From contig NZ_CP130701.1 in NCBI RefSeq assembly GCF_030553075.1, positions 3,100,001 through 3,164,000 of the forward strand: a stretch of 64,000 nt of DNA, written 5' to 3'. Of this stretch, positions 19,000 to 28,222 are shown in pieces (position 1 is the stretch's first letter; the number at the start of each line of letters is the position of its first letter). The notes under the pieces were generated by a model, which saw only the letters and a program-made list of their open reading frames with translations, was not told the origin of the DNA and did no database searches. The translations under genes were made by a program, and so were the position numbers. Source of the stretch: Halomonas sp. I5-271120 (lineage in GTDB: Bacteria > Pseudomonadota > Gammaproteobacteria > Pseudomonadales > Halomonadaceae).

Positions 19000-20315
19000 G
19001 CCTGTCCTGCTTTGACCTGGGTGAACGCATGCTATCGGTGGATGAAGCCCTTGAAGCGATCCTCGGCTTCGCTGCCGCCTCGTCGCCCGCGCATGAAACC
19101 CTGCCCCTGGCGGCATTGCGTGGGCGCGTGTTGAGCGAGGACATCACCTCGCCGGTCAACGTGCCCCAGAATACCAATGCGGCCATGGATGGCATCGCCC
19201 TGGCATGGCCTGTGGGCCAACAAAGCCAGAGACAAGTTCAGGAGCAAGGCCAGAAACACGCTCCGCTGGCGCTGCCCGAGTGTTGGGCGTTGGTGGGGGA
19301 GTCTCTGGCCGGCCACGGCTATCGCGACGAGGTGCCCGAGCATGCCGCGGTGAGCATCACCACCGGTGCCCCGATGCCGCCTGGCACCGACACGGTGATC
19401 ATGAGCGAGCAGCTCGAAGAAGCGCCACCCGAGGCCGGGCGCGAGCGAGTGAGGGTCACACGCCCCGAGACGGTCAAGGTTGGCCAGCATGTGCGTCAGG
19501 CGGGCGAAGACGTGCCGCTTGGAGCGGTGGCCCTGACCGCCGGCACCCGGCTGGCCGCCGAGCACCTTGGGCTGCTGGCCTCGCTGGGCGTCGATCGCGC
19601 CCGAGTGTCGCGGCAGGTGAAGGTAGCGATCTTCTCGACCGGCGACGAGGTCACGGCTCCCGGCGAGCCGCTGCCCATGGATGGCATCTTCGATGCCAAT
19701 CGCTTCTCGCTGCACGGTCTGCTCACGGCCCTTGGTGTCGAGGTCATCGACCTTGGCATTCTCGCCGATTCGTCGCAGGGCATGGTCAGTGCACTGCGAG
19801 ATGCGGCCGCAGCGGCGGATATGGTGATCACCAGTGGTGGCGTCTCGGTCGGTCAGGCGGACTGGATCAAGCCAGCGCTTGCCGAAACCGGTGAGCTGGG
19901 TTTCTGGCGTATCGCCATGCGCCCCGGTCGGCCATTGGCCTTCGGCCGCCTGGGGAGTGAGCGCGTACCGTTCTTCGGCTTGCCGGGAAATCCGGTGGCG
20001 GTGATGGTGACCTTTCTGCAGTTCGTCCAGCCGTTGATCCGCCGCCTGCAGGGCGAGCATGCCTGGCAGCCGCTGCGGCTCATGGCGCGCGCCGAGGAAT
20101 CGCTCAAGAGCCGCAGCGGGCGCGTGGACTTCCTGCGTGGTGTCTATCACGCTGATGAGAGCGGACAGCTCTGGGTGCGCAGCACCGGTCGCCAGGGATC
20201 CGGCATCCTGTCCTCGATGGTCGCCGCCAACTGCCTGATCGAGATCGCGGCGCCTTGCGCCGGCATCGAGGCCGGCGAGACGGTGACGCTACAGCCATTT
20301 ATGCATCGCGGCTAA
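18996..20315 (+). CDS. moeA: Molybdopterin molybdenumtransferase MoeA
   Basis: This enzyme inserts molybdate into adenylylated molybdopterin. The 439-aa protein has the MoeA order: N-terminal domain with NTNAAMDGIALA, then the catalytic domain with IFSTGDEV, DANRFSL, TSGGVSVGQADW and RPGRPLAFG, then FFGLPGNPVAVMVTF and a C-terminal beta-barrel. A Gln-rich insertion (about residues 73-85) follows the NTNAAMDG motif and is not typical. The gene overlaps mobB by an ATGA and is followed by moaCD 51 bp later. Confidence 0.94.
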   Translation: MSLSCFDLGERMLSVDEALEAILGFAAASSPAHETLPLAALRGRVLSEDITSPVNVPQNTNAAMDGIALAWPVGQQSQRQVQEQGQKHAPLALPECWALVGESLAGHGYRDEVPEHAAVSITTGAPMPPGTDTVIMSEQLEEAPPEAGRERVRVTRPETVKVGQHVRQAGEDVPLGAVALTAGTRLAAEHLGLLASLGVDRARVSRQVKVAIFSTGDEVTAPGEPLPMDGIFDANRFSLHGLLTALGVEVIDLGILADSSQGMVSALRDAAAAADMVITSGGVSVGQADWIKPALAETGELGFWRIAMRPGRPLAFGRLGSERVPFFGLPGNPVAVMVTFLQFVQPLIRRLQGEHAWQPLRLMARAEESLKSRSGRVDFLRGVYHADESGQLWVRSTGRQGSGILSSMVAANCLIEIAAPCAGIEAGETVTLQPFMHRG

Positions 20316-20366
20316 GGGTGCGATAATGTGTCGTGTCCGATTCACTTTACGAGCGGGTGACCCTGT

Positions 20367-21164
20367 ATGAGCCTGACCCATCTTAATGCCCGCGGCGAGG
20401 CCCACATGGTGGACGTGGCCGACAAGGCCGAAAGCCGGCGAGAGGCCGTCGCCAGTGGGCGCATTCGCATGCACCCCGAGACGCTCGCGCTGTTGGCCGA
20501 TGGTGAATTGCCCAAGGGCGATGTGCTGGCCACGGCGCGTATCGCCGGCATTCAGGCGGCCAAGCGCACCCATGAGCTGATTCCGCTCTGCCATGCACTC
20601 CCGCTGTCCAAGGTGGCGATCGAATTTCGCCTTGATGAGCCCACCTCCAGCGTCGAGGTCAGCGCCACCTGTCGACTCAATGGCCGAACCGGCGTTGAGA
20701 TGGAAGCGCTGACGGCGGTATCGGTGGCTTGCCTGACGCTTTATGACATGTGCAAGGCCGTCGACAAGGACATGGAAATCGGCGAGATCCGCCTGGAAAG
20801 CAAGACCGGGGGCAAGTCAGGCGATTACCGCCGCCAAGCGATGTCGTCGCCCATCGTCACCGGTGCCTCGCGCCATGCCGATCCGGGGCTGGCGCTGGAT
20901 ACCGCGGCGCCCTGCATTCACATCAAGTGCCTTGCCGAGCTGCGCGAACGTCTCGGTGTCAGCGACATCGACCTGCCCTTCGATGCGCTGGAAAGTGCCG
21001 ATATTGCCGGGCTCAAGGCGGCACTCACGGCCAAGGACGCCCGTTTTGCCGGGCTTAATGAAGGGCGCGTACTGTGTGCGGTCAACCAGGTGATGGGCGG
21101 TGATCAGACCCCGCTGACCGATGGCGATGAGGTCGCCTTTTTCCCGCCGGTAACGGGAGGTTGA
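20367..21164 (+). CDS. MoaC-MoaD fusion: cyclic pyranopterin monophosphate synthase fused to the molybdopterin synthase small subunit
   Basis: A single 265-aa reading frame joins two normally separate proteins. Residues 1-160 are a complete MoaC, with [18 protein letters not shown] and [13 protein letters not shown], ending in the usual [12 protein letters not shown]. After a linker of about 17 residues comes a complete MoaD (about 178-265), a ubiquitin-like sulfur carrier ending in the obligatory di-glycine (FFPPVTGG). MoaC makes cyclic pyranopterin monophosphate with MoaA; MoaD donates sulfur with MoaE. The order moaCD-moaE-moaA fits. The start ATG at 20367 has only a weak ribosome site. 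No frameshift is needed to read through. Confidence 0.92.
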   Translation: MSLTHLNARGEAHMVDVADKAESRREAVASGRIRMHPETLALLADGELPKGDVLATARIAGIQAAKRTHELIPLCHALPLSKVAIEFRLDEPTSSVEVSATCRLNGRTGVEMEALTAVSVACLTLYDMCKAVDKDMEIGEIRLESKTGGKSGDYRRQAMSSPIVTGASRHADPGLALDTAAPCIHIKCLAELRERLGVSDIDLPFDALESADIAGLKAALTAKDARFAGLNEGRVLCAVNQVMGGDQTPLTDGDEVAFFPPVTGG

Positions 21165-21166
21165 TG

Positions 21167-21628
21167 ATGATCCGCGTGCAGCAGGAGGCCTTCGATGTCG
21201 GCGTCGAGCAGCAGGCCCTGTTGCAGGGGCGTAGCGACATCGGTGCGGTGGTCAGCTTTACCGGCCTGGTGCGTGACTTCAACGAACGCCCCGAAGTGAC
21301 GGCCCTGACCCTCGAGCATTATGCCGGCATGACCGAAAAGGCCCTGGAAGCCATTGTTGAAGACGCCTGTGGTCGCTGGCCCCTGCAAGGGGTGCGTCTT
21401 ATCCACCGCGTGGGGTGTCTGGCACCTGGCGATCCTATCGTGCTGGTGGTGGTCGCCAGTGCGCACCGTCGGGCGGCCTTCGAGGCCTGTGACTTCATCA
21501 TGGATTATCTCAAAACGCGCGCTCCCTTCTGGAAGAAGGAGCACACTGCGAGCGGCAACTATTGGGTCGCAGAACGCTCGAGCGATCATCAAGATGCCGC
21601 GCGTTGGGAGGAAGCATGGAACAATTGA
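21167..21628 (+). CDS. moaE: Molybdopterin synthase catalytic subunit MoaE
   Basis: The large subunit of molybdopterin synthase, which accepts sulfur from the MoaD C-terminal glycine. The 153-aa product has [32 protein letters not shown] and the catalytic lysine region [10 protein letters not shown]. The ATG at 21167 sits six bases after GGGAGG; an ATG one codon earlier overlaps the moaCD stop. The start overlaps or abuts the upstream fusion gene, implying coupled translation. Confidence 0.93.
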   Translation: MIRVQQEAFDVGVEQQALLQGRSDIGAVVSFTGLVRDFNERPEVTALTLEHYAGMTEKALEAIVEDACGRWPLQGVRLIHRVGCLAPGDPIVLVVVASAHRRAAFEACDFIMDYLKTRAPFWKKEHTASGNYWVAERSSDHQDAARWEEAWNN

Positions 21629-22605
21629 TCGATGACTTCGGTCGCCGCGTCAGCTATGTGCGGATTTCGGTCACCGACCGCTGTGATTTTCGCTGTGTCT
21701 ATTGCATGAGCGAAGAAATGACCTTCCTGCCACGTGCCCAGGTACTGACCCTGGAAGAGCTGGAAATGGTCGCACGCGCCTTCGTCGAGCTGGGTGTCGA
21801 GAAGATTCGTCTGACCGGCGGCGAGCCTCTGGTCAGGCGTGGTATTGGCCAGTTGGTCGGTGATATCGGGGCGCTGCCCGGGCTCAAGGATTTCGCCATG
21901 ACCACCAATGGCGCCAGCCTCGACAAGCATGCTCAGGTGCTGCGCGAAGGGGGGCTAGAGCGGCTCAATATCAGCCTCGATTCCCTTGATCCGCAGCGCT
22001 TTCGTCAGCTCACCAGAACCGGCGAGCTGGAAAAGGTGATAGCCGGCATTCACGCCGCCAAGGCCGCGGGATTTTCGCGCATCAAGCTCAACGCCGTCAT
22101 CCTCAAGGGCCGTAACGACGATGAGGTGCTGGACCTGGTGGAGTTTGCCCGCGAAGAGGGGCTCGATATCAGTTTCATCGAGGAAATGCCGCTGGGCGAT
22201 GTGTCCGATCATTCCCGGGCAGAGACGTTCTGCTCGAGCGATGAAGTGCAGGCGCTCATCGAGTCGCGTTATCCGCTCATGGCTTCGGCTGAGTCGACCG
22301 CAGGGCCTTCACGGTATTTCCGCATGGCCGACAGCGAGACCCGCATAGGCTTTATCTCGCCGCACAGTCACAATTTCTGCTCCTCCTGCAACCGCGTCAG
22401 GGTCACGGTGGAAGGGCGTCTGCTGCTGTGTCTGGGTAACGAACACTCCGTCGATCTTCGCGAAGTGCTGCGTCGATATCCCGGTGATATGGAGGCACTC
22501 AAGACCCGGATCATCGAGGCGATGCCGCTCAAGCCCGAACGGCATCACTTCACCACCGACGGTGACGTTCAGGTGGTTCGCTTCATGAACATGACCGGTG
22601 GCTAA
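21616..22605 (+). CDS. moaA: GTP 3',8-cyclase MoaA (radical SAM)
   Basis: This enzyme catalyses the first step of molybdenum cofactor synthesis from GTP. The N-terminal radical-SAM cluster motif CDFRCVYC and SAM-binding LTGGEPL are present. The C-terminal second 4Fe-4S site is visible in [11 protein letters not shown] and LLCLG, and the protein ends in the essential Gly-Gly (NMTGG). The ATG at 21616 follows GGGAGG and overlaps moaE by 13 bp. At 329 aa it is full length. The operon ends at a strong terminator. Confidence 0.95.
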   Translation: MEQLIDDFGRRVSYVRISVTDRCDFRCVYCMSEEMTFLPRAQVLTLEELEMVARAFVELGVEKIRLTGGEPLVRRGIGQLVGDIGALPGLKDFAMTTNGASLDKHAQVLREGGLERLNISLDSLDPQRFRQLTRTGELEKVIAGIHAAKAAGFSRIKLNAVILKGRNDDEVLDLVEFAREEGLDISFIEEMPLGDVSDHSRAETFCSSDEVQALIESRYPLMASAESTAGPSRYFRMADSETRIGFISPHSHNFCSSCNRVRVTVEGRLLLCLGNEHSVDLREVLRRYPGDMEALKTRIIEAMPLKPERHHFTTDGDVQVVRFMNMTGG

Positions 22606-22640
22606 GCCTTTTCCAGCGACATGTTGAGAGCGTTATATAA

Positions 22641-22670
22641 AAAAACCGACCCCAGTGGGTCGGTTTTTTT
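22641..22670 (+). terminator. Terminator of the molybdenum-cofactor operon
   Basis: AAAAACCGACCC pairs with GGGTCGGTTTTT around a CAGT loop, and the T run extends to 22670. Confidence 0.92.
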
Positions 22671-22772
22671 GCGGGCAAATATGTGTCTATTTCTTGCCAA
22701 GTAACGGCTTGTGCATATACTTTTCTTTTCTGTAGTTAACGGTTTTTTAGCACTCGACACGTGGAGAAGCCA

Positions 22773-23063
22773 ATGTCATCGGAAACCCTCGAGCGTATTG
22801 CCCGCAACAAGAATGTCGCGCGCGCAGCCGCGCGGCAGCTGAGCATGGAACAGCTTCACAAGCTGGCTGAAGTCATTGGCGAAGTCATCGAACACAAGCA
22901 GGAAGAAGAGCGTGAGCGTCAGCAGGAAGAGCGAATGAAGGAGCAAAAGCTCGCGGAGATTCGTGAAGCCATCAATGATGCCGGGCTTTCCGTGGATGAT
23001 CTGGTGCCAGAGCAGCCCAAGCGTCGTCGTGGCCGTCCGCCGAAGGATGCCAAACAGTCCTGA
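22773..23063 (+). CDS. Small H-NS-like protein with C-terminal AT-hook motif
   Basis: A 96-aa highly charged protein. Residues about 1-75 resemble the coiled-coil oligomerisation half of H-NS (Glu/Arg/Gln-rich helix EEERERQQEERMKEQKLAEI followed by AGLSVDDLVP). The C-terminus has RRRGRPPK, an AT-hook-type minor-groove motif, in place of a full H-NS DNA-binding domain. The ATG at 22773 lies six bases after GGAG. It probably acts as a nucleoid-associated protein or H-NS modulator, which is inference from architecture. It stands alone after the Mo-cofactor terminator. Confidence 0.75.
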   Translation: MSSETLERIARNKNVARAAARQLSMEQLHKLAEVIGEVIEHKQEEERERQQEERMKEQKLAEIREAINDAGLSVDDLVPEQPKRRRGRPPKDAKQS

Positions 23064-23251
23064 TCATCGGCTGTCGTGTGATGCTCCACGGAAAGGCTGA
23101 TGTAAGTCCGTAAGTGAGTCGCGAAGAACCTCATGGCGCAGATGGCCAAGGCCGAGCGGCAGGCGAGGCAGGCAAGGTAAGACAAGGTTGGCTAGTTCAA
23201 CCAGCCTTTGCCTATCCTCGTCTCTTAAGGTTCATGACGTGTTGGCCCTGC

Positions 23252-24943
23252 TCAGGATCTGCTGGCGGATGTCTCTTCGCCGGGAGGCTCAGCGGCCAGC
23301 AGTTGCAGATGCACCGCCGGAAGATGGCGCAGGCGTTCGCCCAGATAATGCATCAGGCTAGGATGCAGCTGCCGTCGAAGTTCGGCGAGATTATCCGCCG
23401 ATAATTCGCCCAGTCGATCGTCCAGCCAGTCGGCGAAGGCGTCCTCATCGAGCGGCGTCGATGTGGAAACGTCGAGCAACAGGCGACCGATCCGCGTCCA
23501 GCCTTCATCCAGCGGGGTGACCGGCAGGGCCAGGAAGAGACTGCCATGACGTTCACGGCGACCGGCCTTGGGATCATCAAGATCCGGTACCGGGGTTACC
23601 GCTTCCTGGCTGATGATGCAGGGCGGCTGAGGGTGGCGCGATTCCCGGGTCAGGCCGTCACCGTCCAGGCGGATCAGATCGCCGTTGACTGGCACCAGCG
23701 GTGCTACAATACCGCGGGCTTCGGCCAGTTCCCGGTGCGCCTGCTGGTGGCGATGTTCGCCATGCACCGGCAGCAGGTGGCGCGGCTTCACCCATTCGTA
23801 GAAGGTGTTCAGCTCGTCTTGAGCCGGGTGGCCAGAAGCATGCAGCTCAGGGTACTCGCGTTCATCGAAGAGAGTGACGCCGAGCTGGCGAAGGCCGTGC
23901 TGCAAGCGCTCGATCAGTCGCTCGTTACCCGGAATCGCCTTGGCGGAAAAGATCACACTGTCTCCCGGCGCGAGCTCGAAATCCCCATGGCGACCGCGTG
24001 CAAGACGCGAGAGTGCCGCGCGTGGCTCGCCCTGGCTGCCGGTGGCGATCACCAGGACCTCCTCGGGAGGCAGGTAGCCAAGATCTCGCACCGGCACCAG
24101 GGGAGGGAAGTCGTCGAGATAGCCAAGCCCACGGGCAACACCCACCATGCGCTCCATGGAGCGGCCCATCAGGCTGACCCGACGGCCACAGCGCTGGGCG
24201 GCGAGGCCGATGGCCAGTACCCGGTCCAGGTTGCTGGCGAAACAGGACACGATCACCCGACCGCTGCAGGCAGCAATGGTGCGCTCCAGTGCCTCGGCCA
24301 CGTCGCGCTCGCTGCGTGAGTGGCCGGGCAGGGGAGCATTGGTGGAATCGCCGACCACCAGGTCGACCGGTGCCAACGCCCGATAGAGGCTCTCGTCGAC
24401 CGGCTTGCCGATCATCGGCGCCGGGTCTAACTTCCAGTCACCGGTATGCAATACGCGCTGTTCGGGCGTGGTGATCAGCAGCGAACAGCTCTCGGGAATG
24501 GAGTGCGTCAGCGGCAGGAAACGCAGCCCGAAGGGGCCGGTCTCCATGGCCTCGCCCGGATCAATGATATGGATGGCGTCGGTGGCCAGGCCGCGCTCGG
24601 CGAACTTGGCCCGCAGCAGGCCGGCCGCCAGCGGCGTGGCATGAATCGGGCAGCCCCACTGGGGCCATAGCCAGGCGGCGGCGCCGATATGGTCCTCATG
24701 ACCATGGGTGATGATCAGGGCTTTTGGGGTAATACCGAGGGTGCCAAGCGTCGTCAGGTTGGGCACCTGTAGCGGACTATCGGGCAGATCCTGGCGGATC
24801 ATCATGCCGCAGTCCACGGCGATCCAGTGTCCGTCATAGCCGTAGACATTGAGGTTCATGCCGATCTCACCACACCCGCCCAGAGGCAGGAAGTGCAGCG
24901 GAGGACGACGGCGAGGACGAATCTGGACACGAGGTCGGAACAT
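23252..24943 (-). CDS. RNase J-like metallo-beta-lactamase/beta-CASP nuclease
   Basis: A 563-aa cytoplasmic hydrolase of the RNase J family. The Zn-binding motif HGHEDHIGA is at residues 80-88, with TGDWKLDPAP, the beta-CASP motifs SCFASNLDR and ATGSQGEPRAALSRL, and a late LPVHGEHRHQ. It has an N-terminal RPRRRPPL tail. RNase J enzymes act as 5'-3' exo- and endoribonucleases; gammaproteobacteria usually rely on RNase E. A frame extension to a TTG at 25003 is possible, but neither start has a good ribosome site. It is divergent from purU and convergent with the H-NS-like gene. Confidence 0.88.
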   Translation of the reverse strand: MFRPRVQIRPRRRPPLHFLPLGGCGEIGMNLNVYGYDGHWIAVDCGMMIRQDLPDSPLQVPNLTTLGTLGITPKALIITHGHEDHIGAAAWLWPQWGCPIHATPLAAGLLRAKFAERGLATDAIHIIDPGEAMETGPFGLRFLPLTHSIPESCSLLITTPEQRVLHTGDWKLDPAPMIGKPVDESLYRALAPVDLVVGDSTNAPLPGHSRSERDVAEALERTIAACSGRVIVSCFASNLDRVLAIGLAAQRCGRRVSLMGRSMERMVGVARGLGYLDDFPPLVPVRDLGYLPPEEVLVIATGSQGEPRAALSRLARGRHGDFELAPGDSVIFSAKAIPGNERLIERLQHGLRQLGVTLFDEREYPELHASGHPAQDELNTFYEWVKPRHLLPVHGEHRHQQAHRELAEARGIVAPLVPVNGDLIRLDGDGLTRESRHPQPPCIISQEAVTPVPDLDDPKAGRRERHGSLFLALPVTPLDEGWTRIGRLLLDVSTSTPLDEDAFADWLDDRLGELSADNLAELRRQLHPSLMHYLGERLRHLPAVHLQLLAAEPPGEETSASRS

Positions 24944-25126
24944 GACGAACACGATGTAGCAAAGAGTCGCCTCATCATACGCATCTGGTAAGGCTAGCGA
25001 CAACGCGAGGCGCCGCGTACAGAGTGTTTCGAGGCGGGTGAATTCGTTACACTTGAGGGTCTGGTGCCTTGCCAGCAGTCATCTTTGTGGTTTTTTTTCT
25101 TCTGGTTATCAACTGACGGTCAACCC

Positions 25127-25981
25127 ATGTCTCATTACTATCGCTTGGTGGTCTCCTGCCCTGATCGTGTCGGCATTGTGGCGCGTGTTTCGAACTTCAT
25201 CGCCGGCCAGGGCGGCTCGATCACCGAAGCCAACCAGCACTCCGACCTGACCAGCGGCCGCTTCTTCATGCGCTATGAGGTGGTGGCGGAGTCGCTGCCG
25301 CTCGACGCGGAAGGCTTTCGCGAGGCGTTTGCACCGATCGCCGACGACTTCGAGATGCAATGGAAGCTGACCGATACCCGCCGTCCCCAGCGGGTGGCCA
25401 TGCTGGTGTCCAAGGAATCCCACTGCCTGGTCGATCTTCTCTATCGCTTTACCGCAGGCGAGCTGGACTGCGAGATCCCCTGCGTGATTTCCAACCACGA
25501 CGATTTACGCTCGCTGGTCGAATGGCATGGCATTCCGTTCCATCACGTGCCCGTCGACCCCAGCGACAAGGCCCCGGCCTTCGCCGAGGTCGAACGCCTG
25601 GTCGAAGAGGCCCAGGCGGACACCGTAGTGCTGGCCCGCTACATGCAGATTCTGCCGCCGGCCCTGTGCGAGCGCTATGCCGGCCGGGTGATCAATATCC
25701 ACCACAGCTTCCTGCCTTCCTTCGCCGGTGCGCGGCCCTATCACCAGGCCTATGAGCGTGGGGTCAAGCTGATCGGCGCGACCTGCCACTACGTGACCGA
25801 GGAACTGGACGCCGGCCCGATCATCGAGCAGGACATCCAGCGCGTCAGCCACTGTCATACCGCCAATGACCTGGTGCGCTTCGGCCGCGACGTGGAAAAA
25901 GCCGTGCTGGCCCGTGGTCTTCGCTGGCACCTGCAGGACCGCGTGCTGATCCACGGCAACAAGACCGTAGTCTTCGCCTGA
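25127..25981 (+). CDS. purU: Formyltetrahydrofolate deformylase PurU
   Basis: This enzyme hydrolyses 10-formyl-tetrahydrofolate to formate and tetrahydrofolate, balancing one-carbon pools. The 284-aa protein has an N-terminal ACT domain (LVVSCPDRVGIVARVSNF) and a C-terminal formyltransferase-like domain with the catalytic region INIHHSFLPSFAGARPYHQA. The ATG at 25127 was chosen at the conserved N-terminus; the ribosome site is weak. It is a monocistronic gene followed by the manganese-riboswitch leader of the next gene. Confidence 0.94.
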   Translation: MSHYYRLVVSCPDRVGIVARVSNFIAGQGGSITEANQHSDLTSGRFFMRYEVVAESLPLDAEGFREAFAPIADDFEMQWKLTDTRRPQRVAMLVSKESHCLVDLLYRFTAGELDCEIPCVISNHDDLRSLVEWHGIPFHHVPVDPSDKAPAFAEVERLVEEAQADTVVLARYMQILPPALCERYAGRVINIHHSFLPSFAGARPYHQAYERGVKLIGATCHYVTEELDAGPIIEQDIQRVSHCHTANDLVRFGRDVEKAVLARGLRWHLQDRVLIHGNKTVVFA

Positions 25982-26034
25982 TCGCCGCCAGCGATAACTT
26001 GGCAAGCCTGGTATAAGTCGCTATCATCTCAACC

Positions 26035-26335
26035 GTTTTGGGGGAGTAGTTACTTTCCAACCGCCTTCCTGCGGCGTGTCCAGCGGCTTTCCTATAGGCC
26101 GTGTAAAAGCAGCCTGCGTAAGCTTAAAAGCCTGCGTAAGCGCTGCGACACCCGCGTAAGAAGCGACCGAGAATGGTCGATGTCAACAAATTTGGTCGCT
26201 ACGACCATGGCATCGACGACCCGGGGCCTGGTATCCGATACCTGATAGCCCAAAGGTCAAACGAGACTCAGAACATGATGTGCTTCCGGGGCCGGCGGCA
26301 CATCGTGTTCTGTATCGTCTAGTGGCCGGCCCGGG
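26035..26335 (+). promoter_or_regulatory. yybP-ykoY (manganese) riboswitch leader
   Basis: The 365-bp gap before the Mn-exporter gene contains the conserved blocks of this aptamer in order: TTGGGGGAGTAG (ending 26049), GTCGATGTCAACA (about 26176-26188) and GGTCAAACGAGAC (about 26255-26267). The variable arm between the first two includes a duplicated GCCTGCGTAAGC. Downstream, GAACATGATGTGC (26271-26283) pairs with GCACATCGTGTTC (26298-26310), and a competing pairing of CCGGGGCCGGC with the GCCGGCC next to the ribosome site is possible, so translation control is plausible. The downstream gene product is a known partner of this riboswitch. Confidence 0.8.
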
Positions 26336-26346
26336 GGAATCATTCA

Positions 26347-26931
26347 TTGGACGCACTCATCACTTCCGGCCTGGCCATCGGACTGGCTGAAATTGGCGAC
26401 AAGACCCAACTGCTCACCTTGTTGCTGGTGGCGCGCTTTGCTCGCCCCTGGCCGATCTTCTGGGCCATCGTTGCCGCTACCCTGATCAATCACGGCGTAT
26501 CTGCCTGGTTCGGCGCTACGCTGGTTGGTTTGATCGACCCTCGCCTGATGACGGCCCTGGTGGGCCTGGCATTCATCGGCATGGGCCTTTGGCTGCTCAA
26601 ACCTGACGATGACGACGGCCTGGAGGCCGGCCCGCCTGGGCATGGCGTGTTCCTCACCAGTTTCGTGCTGTTCTTTCTCGCCGAGATCGGCGACAAGACC
26701 CAGATCGCCACCGTATTGCTGGCCGCCCGCTTCGAGGACGTGCTGCTGGTGACGCTGGGAACCACCCTTGGCATGCTCGCCGCCAATGTGCCGGTGCTGT
26801 GGCTTGGTGCACGGTTCTGCGAACGCCTGCCGATGCGGGCCATCCACTTGCTGGCGTGCTCGGTATTCATCCTGCTCGGGCTGTGGGTGGTGTTGGTCGA
26901 GGCCAAGGCCTGGCAATGGCTGCTGGGCTAG
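26347..26931 (+). CDS. UPF0016/GDT1-family manganese exporter (MneA-like)
   Basis: A 194-aa six-helix membrane protein with two copies of the family motif EIGDKT (LAEIGDKTQLLTLLL at residues about 13-27 and LAEIGDKTQIATVLL in the second half). These are the metal-binding motifs of the Gdt1/TMEM165/MneA family of Mn2+ (and Ca2+) exporters. The start is a TTG at 26347 after a GGGGGAA site; no ATG is available near the conserved N-terminus. Control by the yybP-ykoY leader is expected: Mn2+ would turn expression on. Confidence 0.9.
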   Translation: MDALITSGLAIGLAEIGDKTQLLTLLLVARFARPWPIFWAIVAATLINHGVSAWFGATLVGLIDPRLMTALVGLAFIGMGLWLLKPDDDDGLEAGPPGHGVFLTSFVLFFLAEIGDKTQIATVLLAARFEDVLLVTLGTTLGMLAANVPVLWLGARFCERLPMRAIHLLACSVFILLGLWVVLVEAKAWQWLLG

Positions 26932-27013
26932 CCGCTATCGAAGGACCAGACCTTGTTTGATCTAAGGCGCTACTGGATAGCCGGACATTGACCTGAAAGC
27001 TGCGCCGGGGCCG

Positions 27014-28186
27014 TTATTGCTGTTCCGGCCTGTCGTCAGAAACGTCTTCGACGGCGTCTTCAGAATCATCCTCAAAGACGTCAGTAGATGCGAGGTCGGC
27101 TACCGTCTCTGACGCATCGTCAGGTTCGCCGTCGAACAGCGAGAGCTGGCGGCGAGCGTCGGCTGATACCAGGCGCACCCCTACGCCCAGCAGGCGCACC
27201 GGCTGTGCCGCCCGCGACCAGGCCTGATCGAGCAGGCGGTGGAAGAGCTCGGCACTGGGGATGGCGCCCTGGCACTCGAGGCTGGTGAGGGTGAAGTCGC
27301 TGAAGCGCACCTTCAGGAACAGCTTGTCCAGCGGCGGCTGGCCGTGGCGTTCGATGCGTCCGGCCAGCCGCTCGATCAGCGGGAGAAGGGCGTCTCGGCA
27401 GGCCGCCAGGTCCGGCAGGTCGTGGTGAAAAGTCGTCTCAACGCTGATCGACTTGCGCTCGCGGTGGGTGCGTACTTCGCGCTCGTCTATGCCTCGTGCG
27501 AGCTCGAAGAGCCGTTTGCCGAACTTGCCGAAGCGCTCAAGCAGGGTCTCGATTGGCCAGGTGCGCAGGTCTTCGCAGGTGGCGATGCCCATTGCCTCAA
27601 GCTTGGCGGCGGTAGCGGGACCGACTCCGTGCAGGCAATTCACCGGCAGAGCGGTGATAAAGGCATCGACGTCATCGGGGGTGATGACGGTCAGACCGTC
27701 CGGCTTTTCCCAGTCGCTGGCGATCTTGGCCAGGAACTTTGAGGGGGCCACGCCCACCGAGATGGTGATGCCGGTGCGCTTCAGGGCCTCGGCCTTCAGC
27801 CATTGCGCCATCCAGGTGGCGCTACCCTGAAAATGGTCGACGTCGCTGACGTCGAGGAAAGCCTCATCGAGGGAGAGGGGTTCTACCAGGGGGGTTAGTT
27901 CGTGGAAGATCGCCTGGATCTGGCGGGAGACCTCCCGGTAGCGCTCGTAGTCGCCGCGCACCAGCACGAGATCAGGGCACAGGCGCAGGGCGCGAGCGGT
28001 GGGCATGGCCGAGCGAACACCAAAGGCGCGAGCGGGATAATTGCAGGTGGCAATCACCCCGCGCTGGTCGACCCCGCCCCCGACGGCGATCGGCACGTCT
28101 CGCAGGGCAGGGTTGTCGCGCATCTCGACCGCGGCAAAGAAACAGTCGCAGTCGGCATGCAGGATTTTTCTTGGCGTGCCGGCCAT
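27014..28186 (-). CDS. dinB: DNA polymerase IV (DinB)
   Basis: A Y-family translesion polymerase of 390 aa. The palm acidic residues lie in HADCDCFFAAVE (D12, D14) and SLDEAFLDV, with the steric and fingers region PIAVGG and helix-hairpin-helix CLHGVGPATAAKLEAMG. The beta-clamp-binding peptide QLSLF is followed by an unusual tail of about 35 mostly acidic residues, whereas most DinB proteins end close to the clamp peptide. The gene lies 36 bp after lexA on the same strand, so it probably belongs to the LexA-controlled transcript. Confidence 0.94.
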   Translation of the reverse strand: MAGTPRKILHADCDCFFAAVEMRDNPALRDVPIAVGGGVDQRGVIATCNYPARAFGVRSAMPTARALRLCPDLVLVRGDYERYREVSRQIQAIFHELTPLVEPLSLDEAFLDVSDVDHFQGSATWMAQWLKAEALKRTGITISVGVAPSKFLAKIASDWEKPDGLTVITPDDVDAFITALPVNCLHGVGPATAAKLEAMGIATCEDLRTWPIETLLERFGKFGKRLFELARGIDEREVRTHRERKSISVETTFHHDLPDLAACRDALLPLIERLAGRIERHGQPPLDKLFLKVRFSDFTLTSLECQGAIPSAELFHRLLDQAWSRAAQPVRLLGVGVRLVSADARRQLSLFDGEPDDASETVADLASTDVFEDDSEDAVEDVSDDRPEQQ

Positions 28187-28222
28187 GTCGGGCGTTCCGT
28201 CAGTGGCGTGAAAGCGTGGGTA

